This document shows positions 47,842 through 58,200 of a stretch of DNA of 64,000 bases, piece after piece. The position numbers and the translations under genes are program-made. Where the stretch lies: assembly GCA_014706295.1 (NCBI GenBank), contig JACSVZ010000010.1:20178501-20242500 (forward strand), given 5' to 3'. Within the stretch, counting starts at the first letter, position 1. Each line of letters opens with the position of its first letter. This stretch comes from Lycocorax pyrrhopterus obiensis. Its lineage: Eukaryota; Chordata; Aves; Passeriformes; Paradisaeidae. The notes below the pieces were generated by a model. The model made no database searches and was not told the DNA's origin. It saw only the letters and a list, made by a program, of their open reading frames with translations.

Positions 47842-48497
47842 GAATGCATCAGTCTTCATGTGCCTGGGAGGTGAAACATTTTCAGGGAAACTAAATTCAT
47901 AAGTACATCTACTCATGCAAGGACGAGGACACAATAATATTAGAAACACAGGCTATTTTTAGCTGGTTCTGCCAATTTTACACAATAAATCCTGTATATT
48001 TTCTATTTTTCCAAGGAAGTCAAGCTTGGAAAGCTTCAGCTACAGAATGTTCTTAGAATGCTCTTCCCTCTGGTGACCAATGACAGGACCCGAGGGAACA
48101 GCTGGAGCTGTGTCAGGGGAGGGTTAGGTTGGATATGAGGAAAAGGTTCTCCCCCCAGAGGATGGTCGAGCAGGCTCCCCAGGGAATGGTCACGGCCCCA
48201 AGGCTGCCAGAGCTCCAGGAGTGTTTGGACAACACTCTCAGGCACAGGGTGGGATTTTGGGGTGTCCTGTGCAGGGACAGGACTTGGACTCAATGGTCCT
48301 TGTGGGTACCTTAAACCCAGGATATTCCATGATTCCATGATTCAGTGACACTGGAGGGGATAATCTATTAGAGATGTTTGTCAACTCCATTTGAGCAGAA
48401 AACGTCTTTTCCCCAAAACCCAGAATCCCTGAGATTTCCATTTTTTTCCCCCCAATAAGCTATTTCTGCAGCTGAGATAGCCACCTTCCAATGGTGC
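47842..48497 (+). repeat. Unassigned ~380-bp repeat, copy A (split by CR1)
   Basis: 47842-48065 plus 48344-48497 line up in order with 49441-49800. Shared words include 'gtgcctgggaggtg', 'ctatttttagctggttctg', 'gcttggaaagcttcagct' (49.6 kb: cttggaaaggtttcagct), 'ggaggggataa' and 'acccagaatccc'. I judge the copies roughly 80 percent alike. Copy A also has a short internal duplication (GAATGTTCTTAGAATGCTCTT region) absent from copy B. I do not recognise the family. It could be an old interspersed element or a local duplication. Confidence 0.8.
48066..48343 (+). mobile_element. CR1 LINE inserted inside repeat copy A
   Basis: A complete CR1 3' segment: 'ggtgaccaatgacaggaccc', 'gagggttaggttggatatga', 'ccagagctccaggagtgttt', ending ATTCCATGATTCCATGATTC. 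Its ends are fixed by comparison with copy B of the host repeat, which runs without a break from GCTCTT to AGGGG. No obvious target-site duplication, as is usual for CR1. Confidence 0.93.
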
Positions 48498-48569
48498 CAT
48501 CTCCAGGCAAGCCCACAGACCACATTTTATTGAATTTTAGTCAAAGTGCAGGGTGCAGTGTTGTCACCA

Positions 48570-48930
48570 GCACGGCCTGGAGCTGGGGCTGAGGCTCTGA
48601 CTGGGCCTGGAAGCAGCGGCAGGGGCTGGAGCTGCACCTGGAGCAGGGGTGGGACTGGAACTGGAGCAAGGGCTGGAGCTGGGGCTGTAGCCGGGGCCTG
48701 AAGCTGGAGCTGGGGTAGATGGGGCTGGAGCTGGGGTTAGAGCCTGGAGCTGGGGCTGGAACTGGAGCAGGGGCTGAGGCCTGGAATTGGAGCTGGGGCC
48801 GGGCCTGGAGCTGGAGCTGGGCCTGGCGCTGGGGTCGAGGCTAGAGCTGGGGCTGGAACCGGAGCAGGGGCTGAGGCCTGGAGCTAGAGATGGGGCCTGG
48901 CGCTGGGGTCGGGGCTGGAGCCGTGCCTGC
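48570..48930. repeat. G-rich CTGGAG/CTGGGG minisatellite upstream of SORD
   Basis: About 360 bases built from hexamers CTGGAG, CTGGGG and variants. A higher-order repeat is visible: a 38-base block starting at 48747 recurs nearly unchanged at 48844, 97 bases on. It ends about 120 bases before the SORD start codon. The G-rich strand is the SORD sense strand and could form G-quadruplexes. An open minus-strand frame rich in Pro, Ala and Ser across it is a product of the repeat. Confidence 0.88.
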
Positions 48931-49250
48931 AGCCGGCCGTACCCGCTCGGTGCCGGGGGGCGGTGCCGGGCCCGGCGGGCGGGCGGGGGCCGGGGCAGGG
49001 GCGGCCCCTCCGGCGGCGGCCCTTGGACCCGGGGCCGCGCCGAGCTGAGCCATGGCGGCGCCGGGGCAGAACGTGGCCGTGGTGGTTCACCGAGCCGGGG
49101 ACCTGCGCCTGGTACGGCCGGGAGGAGGCGGGGGCGGCGGGGCCGCGCTCGGAAGGCGGCTGGGCGGGGGCGGCTCCCGGGGCCTGGGGCTGAGCCCGCG
49201 GCACTGGGGGTGTCCGGCACCCCCGGTTCCTCCCAAATCCGGATGACCGT
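48900..49250 (+). promoter_or_regulatory. SORD: SORD CpG-island promoter and 5' UTR
   Basis: CpG density rises from about 48.9 kb to a peak at 48.95-49.2 kb around SORD exon 1. Several GC boxes (GGGGCGG-type) precede the ATG, and no TATA box is seen. There is no upstream ATG between 48.93 kb and the start codon. The transcription start is not mappable from sequence alone. Confidence 0.75.
49052..49111 (+). CDS. SORD: SORD coding exon 1
   Basis: Encodes residues 1-20, [20 protein letters not shown], two shorter than the human N-terminus. The start context GAGCCATGG is good and no other in-frame ATG lies upstream. Donor CTG|GTACGG, phase 0. It lies inside the CpG island. Confidence 0.9.
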
Positions 49251-52200
49251 GCACCGGCCCCCGGCAGGGGGGTGACCAAATTCGGGGGTGTCCCATGGCT
49301 GGGGGGGTGACCTGGGGGGCGCGGGGGCCCGAATTCGGGGGTGACCCGTGGCTGGGCCCTCCCATCCCCTCTGTGGGGAAGCCTGTGACCGCTTCGGCCT
49401 CTTCACAGCGTTACGGGGAATGACCCGGACAGGAAAAAAAAAAATGCACCAGCCCTCGTGTGCCTGGGAGGTGTAACATTTTTGCAAGGGAAATGAATTC
49501 ATAGGTGCACTCATTCATGCAAGCAGAAGGATGCAACAGTATCAGAAGTATGGTCTATTTTTAGCTGGTTCTGGCAACTTTGCGTGTCCTATCCTGTACA
49601 TTTTTTGTTTTTCCAGTCTTGGAAAGGTTTCAGCTGCAGAACGCTCTTAGGGGACACAGGAGGGGATAAGCTCGAGATCTTTGCCAACTCCGTTTGGGTG
49701 GAAAGCCTTTTATCCCTGAAACCCAGAATCCCCCCCCCCATTTTTTCCCCCCTGCAATTAGTCATTCTCACACCTGAGACAGGCGTTCCCAGGCCGCAGG
49801 GGTGGAGGGTGGTTGTTGCTTCTTTGGGCTGTCAGAGCCCAGGTGAGCAGCAGGACAGAGGGTTTAGAGGGAGCAGGTGCTTTAGTACTTTGGGCTCATT
49901 CTGCTTCTCTGGCTGCTAATGCTCGGCTCTTCCTGGATGCTGAATCACCATGGCACTGCTGGAGAGCTGTGTCTTCCCGTTTGGGGAGTGCCAAAGGGGG
50001 GAAGGGAGATTTCCATGGGCAAACGTTGGCAGGCACCAATGTTCTGTACACAGAGTCCTGGCAGGAGGGCTCTCAGGAACACACAGACTTTGGATACATG
50101 CCTTGTTTGGGGCATGATTACCAGGAAAGTGGTTGATTTTTTACCTTTCCTGCCCAGCTCAAGCGACATGTGCCACATCTGTGTTGCTGGTCTCTAAACT
50201 GGCTTACACCCAGACGTGTGGGTTTTCCTTGGATATTTGTACTGCTGGAGACCTTAGAGCTGGTCACCAGTGCCCTCCTGCCTCACTGGCAGCACCTTGT
50301 GTGATCCTCCTGAGCTTCCCTGAAGTTTCTTTCCACGATGTGGGTGGTGCTCACTGTATTGACCCACTGGTCACAGGAGTAGTCTCAGCAGTGAACTCTG
50401 AACTTGTTATCTGTTATTGATACCCAAAGCTGGGTGACACCATCTTCCCGTAATTCTCACACCTTTCTTGATTCTTGGATGTGTTTCTCATGGGCAGAGT
50501 CGCTGTGATCCCTGTGCCATGTGAAAATGTGTTTGGTTTGTTTTTGTTGACTCTCCTCTTGTCCTTAGGTAGTTGCACAGGCCCCTCTTTGCTGCCCATT
50601 GAGGATTTATTGGTTTTATACTTGTACTATGGCCTCCCTTTCCATGTCTCCGTTCACAGAAAATATTTGCTGTGTTTACCACCATTTCTGAACTTCGCAG
50701 TGAACAACAGACAACAAGCAGAACTTGTGTCTTTGGTGTTCTCCACTTTGGTCACTATTTTCTCCAGTTCAGGCTGGAGGATTCACTTCCCACCAAGATG
50801 TCTGGGTTTTTTGGACACAGTTGTTATTGCCAGAAAAAAAAAGTTGTTTCGGTTTGTTTTTTTTTTTTCACACACACACATTTTTCAGCTAGAAGTTGGC
50901 TTTGTCTCTCACCGTGGACTTTCTGTTCGGTCTGAGGTGGTCTGTACCTCTGGTGTGTCACTAGATCCTGTGCTTATTGCATTTTCTATAAAAGAGATTA
51001 CATCTAGCTTGACCTCTTTTAGAAATAATGCTCTGGGCTGTGTCCTCAGTGGAACAAAACAAAGCCCCCACATAGAAAAATTGCAGATACAGGCCTGAAC
51101 ATGGAAAAATTCAGTTGATTGAGTTGTATGAGAACATGTTTCCAGAGTTTGTCTTTCCATGATGTTTAGAAGGCTGACGTACAAAATAGAAGTTGTGGAA
51201 TATGCTGGGATTTAAATAGTTAAAATGCAGAACGAACTCCTCAAAGACTGAGCAGCAAATGAATTTTTAAGGGTTTATTGTTCGTACTACTCTGGGGGAC
51301 TTTTCTTAGAGACATGATCCTCAGGGTGGGTATTGTATTGTCCTGATGTTGTAAAACCCAACAAAATTATTCCTTTGGCTTTTGAGGCAGCTGAGGGAGC
51401 TCGGTGAAGGCAAAAGTTCTGTGGACCTTTTGGGTGGAAGGGTAATATGGGCCGCTTTTCTAACTCAGGTTTCCTCATTCATCCCATAAAGAGGTGCCAT
51501 GGCAATTATAAGAGAATGTGAATGTATACCTTATTAGGTATAAGTCATTATGTATATATTATGTATAAATTATTATGTATAAATATTATGTATAAATTAT
51601 GTGTTACTGGCACAGGTTGGGGAGGCCCTGGCACAGGTTGCCCAGAGAAGCTTTGGCTGCCCCATCCCTGGAAGTGTTCAAGGATGGGGCTTGGAGCAAC
51701 CTGGCCTAGTAGAAGATATCCCTCCCCATGGCAGGGTGTAGAATGAGATGAGCTTTAAGGTCCTTTCCTTCTGTGATTCTGTTATTCTATGATTATGTAG
51801 TAAAAAAGTTTTGTATTATTTAAAATAATAATATGAGCACTGCAATATTAAGGCTTTATAGAACAGGTGGTTCAGAATCTTCCTGGTTAAAGGAGGTGAT
51901 TTTTTTGTCAGCCAGTGGGATGGATGAAGGATTCAGCTGAAACTTGGGGCTGCTCCAGTGCAGGAGAGTTTAGTATGTGTCTCTTGTCTGGGCAGGGAAA
52001 GGGAATTCACTGCAAAATAATTTAGAGAGTGGATTTACAAGCTGGCAGTGTGCTTACTCCTACAGCTGCCCGTGTTACTCCACTGGGCATGGAAAATGAG
52101 GGCAGCTTAGGAGCAGGCTCCGTGTGGCACAGACGTCTTATGGAGCAGACAGAACCAAAAACCTTGTCTGCTTATGGATTTACCTGAGCTAACCAGGGCT

Positions 52201-55200
52201 CAGTTTACACAGATATTCCCAGAGATACAAACAAGCAGCTAAATGCTTTTTTTTCCTTTTGTCCGTAGGAAAACCGTCCAATCCCAGAACCAGGTCCCAA
52301 TGGTAGGTCTACAGATGACTGATTCTGTCTGCTTTCTTTACTTCTCTCTTTTTTTTCTCATTCTCTTTTGTTGCTCCTTGGTAATATAAAATATTTCTGA
52401 GGAAGTACAAAATTATCCAAAAAAAGATTGTGTGGCTGAAACAGATAATGCTGCTTTTCCAGCTGAAAAGATGAGCTGAAGTAGTCACAGATAAACCCCT
52501 TTATCTGGCATTTTTGCTTCCTGTTCCATCAGTTTGGCTATGTAAATGGCTCTTGGGACATGTCAGATGATCCTGTGCAGGACTCAACATTAATAGGATG
52601 GGCATATGGGCTGATAGAAATTTGATTCACTAACTCTCTGGGGCTGAAATCATCACTTAGGGAGAAGGAAAAATTAAATGGACTTGCTCTTTTATTCCTG
52701 CTCTAGCAATAATGATGTCCCTCTTAAATTGTATTATTTTGTTGACCATATTTTTTATTGACATTAGCTTTTGTCTTACTGTATTTTAAGCCTTCTTGCT
52801 TTGTGAATCATTGCATAGTTTTGTATTTCAGCAGGTGGCTCATGAATGTGCCACTCTTCTAACGTGTGCACACACAATTCTGGGGTGTTGATTGAATGCC
52901 AGTAAATTTGGATGTGTCGATACTGGCTTGGCCTTTGTTCTGGAGCCCGGGGACAGCCCACGTGCTGCTCTCCCAGTGCCTAAGGTCAGTTTTTCTACAA
53001 GGAACCTTCCCTTCTTTTCTGGCAGAGGTCCTCCTGCGCATGCATTCCGTTGGGATCTGTGGCTCTGACGTTCACTACTGGCAGCACGGTCGAATTGGGG
53101 ATTTTGTTGTCAAGGATCCCATGGTGTTGGGACATGAAGCTTCCGGGACTGTCGTAAAAGTGGGCTCGGGGGTGACTCATCTGAAACCAGGTATCTGGAA
53201 CCAAAAGCGTCTGTTTGTTTTCCTCCTAATCATTCCTGAGAATGTGTCGATAACAGGCTGTGGGGTTTTTTTGTCACGTAAGTTTATCCGAGATTCTGAA
53301 CTCGCAGTATGACCTTGTCCTTCAAAAAGTGTCACTGCACTGCTATTAGTCACCCATCTTGGCCACTAGTATATGGTAGCTTTATCCTGGGATATCTTGA
53401 GCTGGTCTGGCTGTATTTAATGCAGAGCAGAGCGTATACTGGTACAAGGTGCCTTTTAAGGAAGCTTGGTAAAGCTTCAGAAACCACATCTATAGCTCTT
53501 GCCAGCGACTTGCTGTGAGTGTTTCTTTTCTGTGTGTATTCTTGAAGGAGCAAATGGCCTCCTGCAGAGCAGAGGTCACTAGAGCAACTGCTCCACGCCC
53601 TGTGGTGGGACATCCACAGCTAGCTGTGCTTGTGAATGTCCTAGAAAATGGACTGAGCAGGGAATTTTGTGAAGTTTGCTGATGAGAACAACTTAGGCAA
53701 GGTGGAGAGGATGTGGGAGAGAAGCCAGCAAGAGTTACAGAGAGACCCAAGGGGTGCCAGTGAGATGCAGGTGAGATTCAACGCAGACAAACACAAAGTG
53801 ATGTCCACGACAGAAGGAACAAAACCAGCTTCATATCTAATATGCTGTGCTGACCATCACTGCTGAAGAGTGAGACCTTTGGCTCTGACGCTGTGCATAG
53901 GAGCATTGGCTCAGCAGCAGTGAAAATGCAAATCACTGGTAGGAAGGGGACAGAGACTAAGAGGATGTCAGTGCACATCTGGAACTTTGCATGCAGTTCT
54001 GGTCTCCTCCTTCCCAAAAGGATGTAAGACAAGTGAGAAAGGTTCAGAGGAGGAGAAGATAACGAGATATGGAGCAGCATCTCTGATGAATGTCGAAGTC
54101 AGGAGCTTCAGCTGGGAGCTAGAGAGGCAACTCAAGGATGTGAGGACTTGTGGAGGACTGGGAGAACAGGTTGCCCGTTCTCTGGTTGCTCTGATGCCTT
54201 GAGAGGCCACCTGAAAACAGAGACTAGACAAGAATAAGGGAATAAAGGTAGGTATTTATTTGAAGGGCCTTCAAAGGTACCCCTGGGGAGCCAGAGGCTA
54301 CTGCCAAGATGGACCCCAAGATGGACAGGTCATGAGTTCTTCATGCTTTTATAAGTTTGGTTCATTTGCATACCAGGGTTAATTCTCCAATTAAAGCTTC
54401 AGTTAATTATGTAGTTTCCCCAGCCTTGCCCTCCCCCCCTCCCCCCCCACCCCCCCCTTCTTTTAGAGGCTTTGGTTTATGTTTTGGGCCTAGGACGGTC
54501 TGGGTGTCCTTGGAGAGCAGGTCTGGAGAGGCTTTGTTATGTCTACCTAGCAGGAGAGAGCAGAAGTGAACAGGCTATAAGAAACTTCAGAATTGCACAC
54601 TAGGCAGTACAGGATTTGAAAAATATGCAAGTTAAAACCTAAGGTATCAGCTCCAGCACCAGAGCAAAGCACAGTGAGGTGCAGCATTCACCTGAGATGT
54701 AGCAGACCATGTAGTTTACATGGTGGAAGGAGGAGGAGAAGTTGAGTGTTACTGAAGACAAAAAAACCACTTGCAACTTGAGAATATGCACAGCTGCATA
54801 TAATGTGAGGCTGGGAGAGTATTCGGTATGTGCTTGTCCTGCCTCTGACCTGTCAGACACCTGTTGTTGGCCAGCTCAGAGGGGATGCAGTGGCCTAGAT
54901 GGCTCTTTACTTCCATCCTGCTTGTCTCCATGTCTGCCTGAAAGCCTGTGGAGGGCTTCGCTCAGAGGTTTGGCTCTGATTGGCTTCCTCTGCCAAATAA
55001 ATGTGACGCTTTGTGTCCCTTGTGTAGTTGCAAGTTGTACTGTGCTCACACTGTTTTCTCTAGTCCATCCTGCTTTGTGACTGCGATTAAATATTTGCTC
55101 TTTGTCCTGCAGCATGTGTCCTTCCAGCACCCTGGGCTATTCTGTTGTAGCACCAAGCTGTCTCTGTTCCCAGACAAGTCATGCCAGGCTCCTGGGTGTT

Positions 55201-58200
55201 CTGCACCTTAAGCTTCCTTCCTTGTGAGGGTGGTGAGGCACCTCTGGCACGGGTTGCCCAGAGAAGCTGTGGCTGCCCCATTCCTGGAAATGTTCAAGGC
55301 CGGGTTGGACAAGGCTTGGAGCAGCCTGGTCTAGTGGAAGGTGTCCCTGCCCATGGCAAGGAGTGGAACAAGCTAAGCTTTAAGGTCCCTTCCAACACAA
55401 ATACTTCCATGATTCTATGATTCCCAAGGAACAGCCCTTTCCAGCTGGCAGCATGGTGGCTAGACGAGCTTACCTGCTCTATCCTCAGTATTTCCTCTTC
55501 TGATTACTACGCATTCAGCAAAATATCTGGTCACAGTGTGATTGCCTGGGGGCTGCCCTTTAATCTGCTGAGGTTGACTGCAAGGCAGCTGGAGGGAGGT
55601 GTGTGCACGGCTGAGCTTCCATCTGTGCCTGTGCCTCTGAAACACCGTCTCTTTCCAAGTACCTGGGAAGATCTTGGTGATGAGGCTGCTGTGGAGGGAG
55701 CATTGGGAACCAGCCTGGTGTATGCAGCAAGACCTTCCTCACGTCCCTCCTGCCTGTATGGTGCCAGCGTTTCTGTGGTTTTTGGTGCTACTCCTACCTG
55801 CGTGCCACCCTGTCCCTGACCCATTCAATTTGCTTTCACCCTGGCAGGTGACCGTGTGGCCATCGAGCCGGGTGTCCCAAGGGAAGTGGATGAGTTCTGC
55901 AAAACTGGGCGCTACAACCTGTCCCCGACCATCTTCTTCTGTGCAACACCCCCCGACGACGGGAACCTCTGCCGCTACTACAAGCACAGTGCAAGCTACT
56001 GCTACAAGTCAGTCCATGTTCCCTCCACAGGGAAATATACACTCTCCAGGGGGAGATTAGCTGCAGCAATCACCTCATGGCCCTTTGGAGCACTCTTTAT
56101 GTGATCCCAACAGGTTTTATTGCTTTCTGGTCCATAAATAACATGCTTAAGCTTGGATGGCAGCCACTTTGCAAAGGGTTTGTCAGGCAGGCGTAGTTTA
56201 TCCCCTCCAGTGCCAGACATAAACATTTCTTGCATGTCTCCTGGGATGTCACCACTGGTTTACCCTTTAATTATTTTACTTTTCCCAGTTGCTCCCTGCT
56301 CTTGGTTTCTTTCCTGTCTCTTTTTATATCCTTGTCTTCCTAGGCCAGTGCCTGAGGGTCTTTGTCTGGTTTTTTGAGCTGAGTTTTGCTGCTGCTTTTC
56401 AGGAAACACCAAGGTGACTGCTGACATCTTGCTCTGTTGTTTGAAACAAAGTCATCCCACTTGAGCAGAGCAGGAGCAGAAGACAGGGGCCCTGCTGAGC
56501 TGTTTTTTCATGTGACTCTGAGTGTCTCCGCTAAGCTACCAGCATTACACATCTGTTTTCATGTCCAGTTCAGCAAACTTGAGTATGTTATCAATTGTGG
56601 CAGCACTGACACATTTGCTTAGAAGCAAATCTGTGCTTAAACACTCTGGCAAATTGTAGAATGCCCAAAGGGTTTGGTTTGGAAGGGACCTTAAAGATCA
56701 TCCCATTCCACCCCCTGCCATGGGCAGAGACACCTTCCACTAAACCAGGTTGCTCCAAGTGTCATTCAGCCTGGCCTTGGACACTTGCAGGGATGGGGCA
56801 GCCACAGCTTCTCTGGGCAACTTGTGCCAGGGCCTCAAATACTCCACCACCTGAAAAAACCTGTGCAATGTTATACCCACTTAAGTGCCTTTAACAAGGA
56901 GTTAAAAACAGCTCAAGTAGTGTCTCCCTGAGGCTGCTCTACCTGTGGAGCTTGTTCTTTTTCAGTGTGTGCAGAGCTGCTACTTCCATGAGCAGGAACG
57001 TCCTTGGGATTGATCTTTGGTGTCTGCAGGGCAAGCGTTCGGGATCGCATCAGTCAGAAGGAGGCACTTGACTGCTCTTCTCCTGAGAGTCCTCAGGCAG
57101 GAAGCTTTAAAAACAGATACCAAGCAGCTGCTGTCAGGGTGAGGTGCTGGTCCGGATGGGATTAACATCTCACTGTCCAGACCCGCTGTCATCGATTTCC
57201 TGTGTATCAAAATAACATTTTCTGACAACATCACAAGTTTTTGCTTGACAGGAAATGGTTGGTTTGTCGCTGGCTTCTTCCAGGCTTTTGCTTTTTTTCT
57301 CCAATTTGAGAAAATATTACTTTGGCTATTTTATTTTATTTTTAAGTCTTGGGATGCAGAGCCTGGGCATGATGCTCCCAGTTTCAGATCAGCAGTGCTG
57401 CAGCTGGCTCATGTAGAGCAGATTCCCTGGCATGCAGTCACTCTGCCAGCACAGATTTGCTAAGAACGGATGACGGCTGAGCTCAGTGAGCTTTCTCACA
57501 TTTGGGCAGTTATTGTGTGTCCTGCTGGTGGACAGACTCTGTGTTGGGTGCTCTGAGTAACTTGATCATGCTGTGAAGCTGCCCTCCCCACTGACAGGGC
57601 AGTGCCCAAAGCCAGCAGTAGCAAACGTGATGCCAAACTCTGTGACAACTGAACTCTTGGAGTCAGACCTTTAAAGCCTCCTGGAAATAAGGGACAGGTA
57701 GATATCTTACAGCTGTCTTCCCATAACCATAATTTCCATTTTTTGGCTTCACATTGGCCTGGGTGAGATCTGACCTCTCGCTTCCCAGTGCTGTCACAAA
57801 GACCCTCCTGGCAGGCACAGCTCCCAGAGCTGTGTGAGAGCCCACACTGGCGGCTTGCTGGTGGACAGCATTGTGGGGCTGAGATTTATTTCTTCCAGCA
57901 GTTCAGAAGGGTTTCACGTCCTCTGCTTTTCTCCATCACTTATGTTGGCTGCGTTACAGGGCTGTTTTTGTCCAAAAGGTGTTTGATACCCACTGCACAG
58001 ATTGTCTCTGCTGGGAGGGTGCATGCTGGGACCAGTCCGCTTGTTTTCCCTTGGTGCCTCAGGGGAGGAGATCCTGGGTGTTACAGGGAGACCTGGATCT
58101 GGCTGCCTTTCCTGGTGGCATCACCTTTGGCAGCAGGATGTTTTCTAAAAGCTGATTTAACCCTGGTGAGGGGTCTGGGAACTCACAGGTGGGTGAGCTG

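Larger units (their letters stand above)
49112..52268 (+). other. SORD: SORD intron 1
   Basis: A 3.2-kb intron. It holds copy B of the unassigned repeat (49441-49800), a T-run/CA microsatellite at 50.86 kb, an ATTATGTATAA array at 51.55 kb and a CR1 end at 51.6-51.8 kb. A stretch at about 51.25-51.5 kb has a reversed AATAAA in a possible LTR setting, but I could not define ends. No other exon seen. Confidence 0.8.
53191..55847 (+). other. SORD: SORD intron 3
   Basis: A 2.7-kb intron with an old CR1 body (53.64-54.2 kb), a minus-strand LTR abutting it (54.2-54.4 kb), a C-rich tract and a younger CR1 end (55.2-55.4 kb). About 1 kb is recognisable transposon. No further exon seen. Confidence 0.85.

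Noticed and set aside
48564..49514. 316-codon minus-strand open frame rich in Pro, Ala and Ser
   Set aside because: It is the translation of the CTGGAG/CTGGGG minisatellite and the SORD CpG island on the opposite strand. GC-rich repeats lack stops, and it overlaps SORD exon 1.
51240..51540. Possible minus-strand LTR with reversed AATAAA near 51.27 kb in SORD intron 1
   Set aside because: Only the poly(A) hexamer fits. TG/CA ends, a TATA box and a repeat partner could not be found.
56001..56010. SORD exon 4 donor placed right after the AAG (Lys) codon
   Set aside because: There is no GT at that point. The donor GTCAGT begins one base earlier, and exon 5 supplies the G, which keeps all phases consistent.
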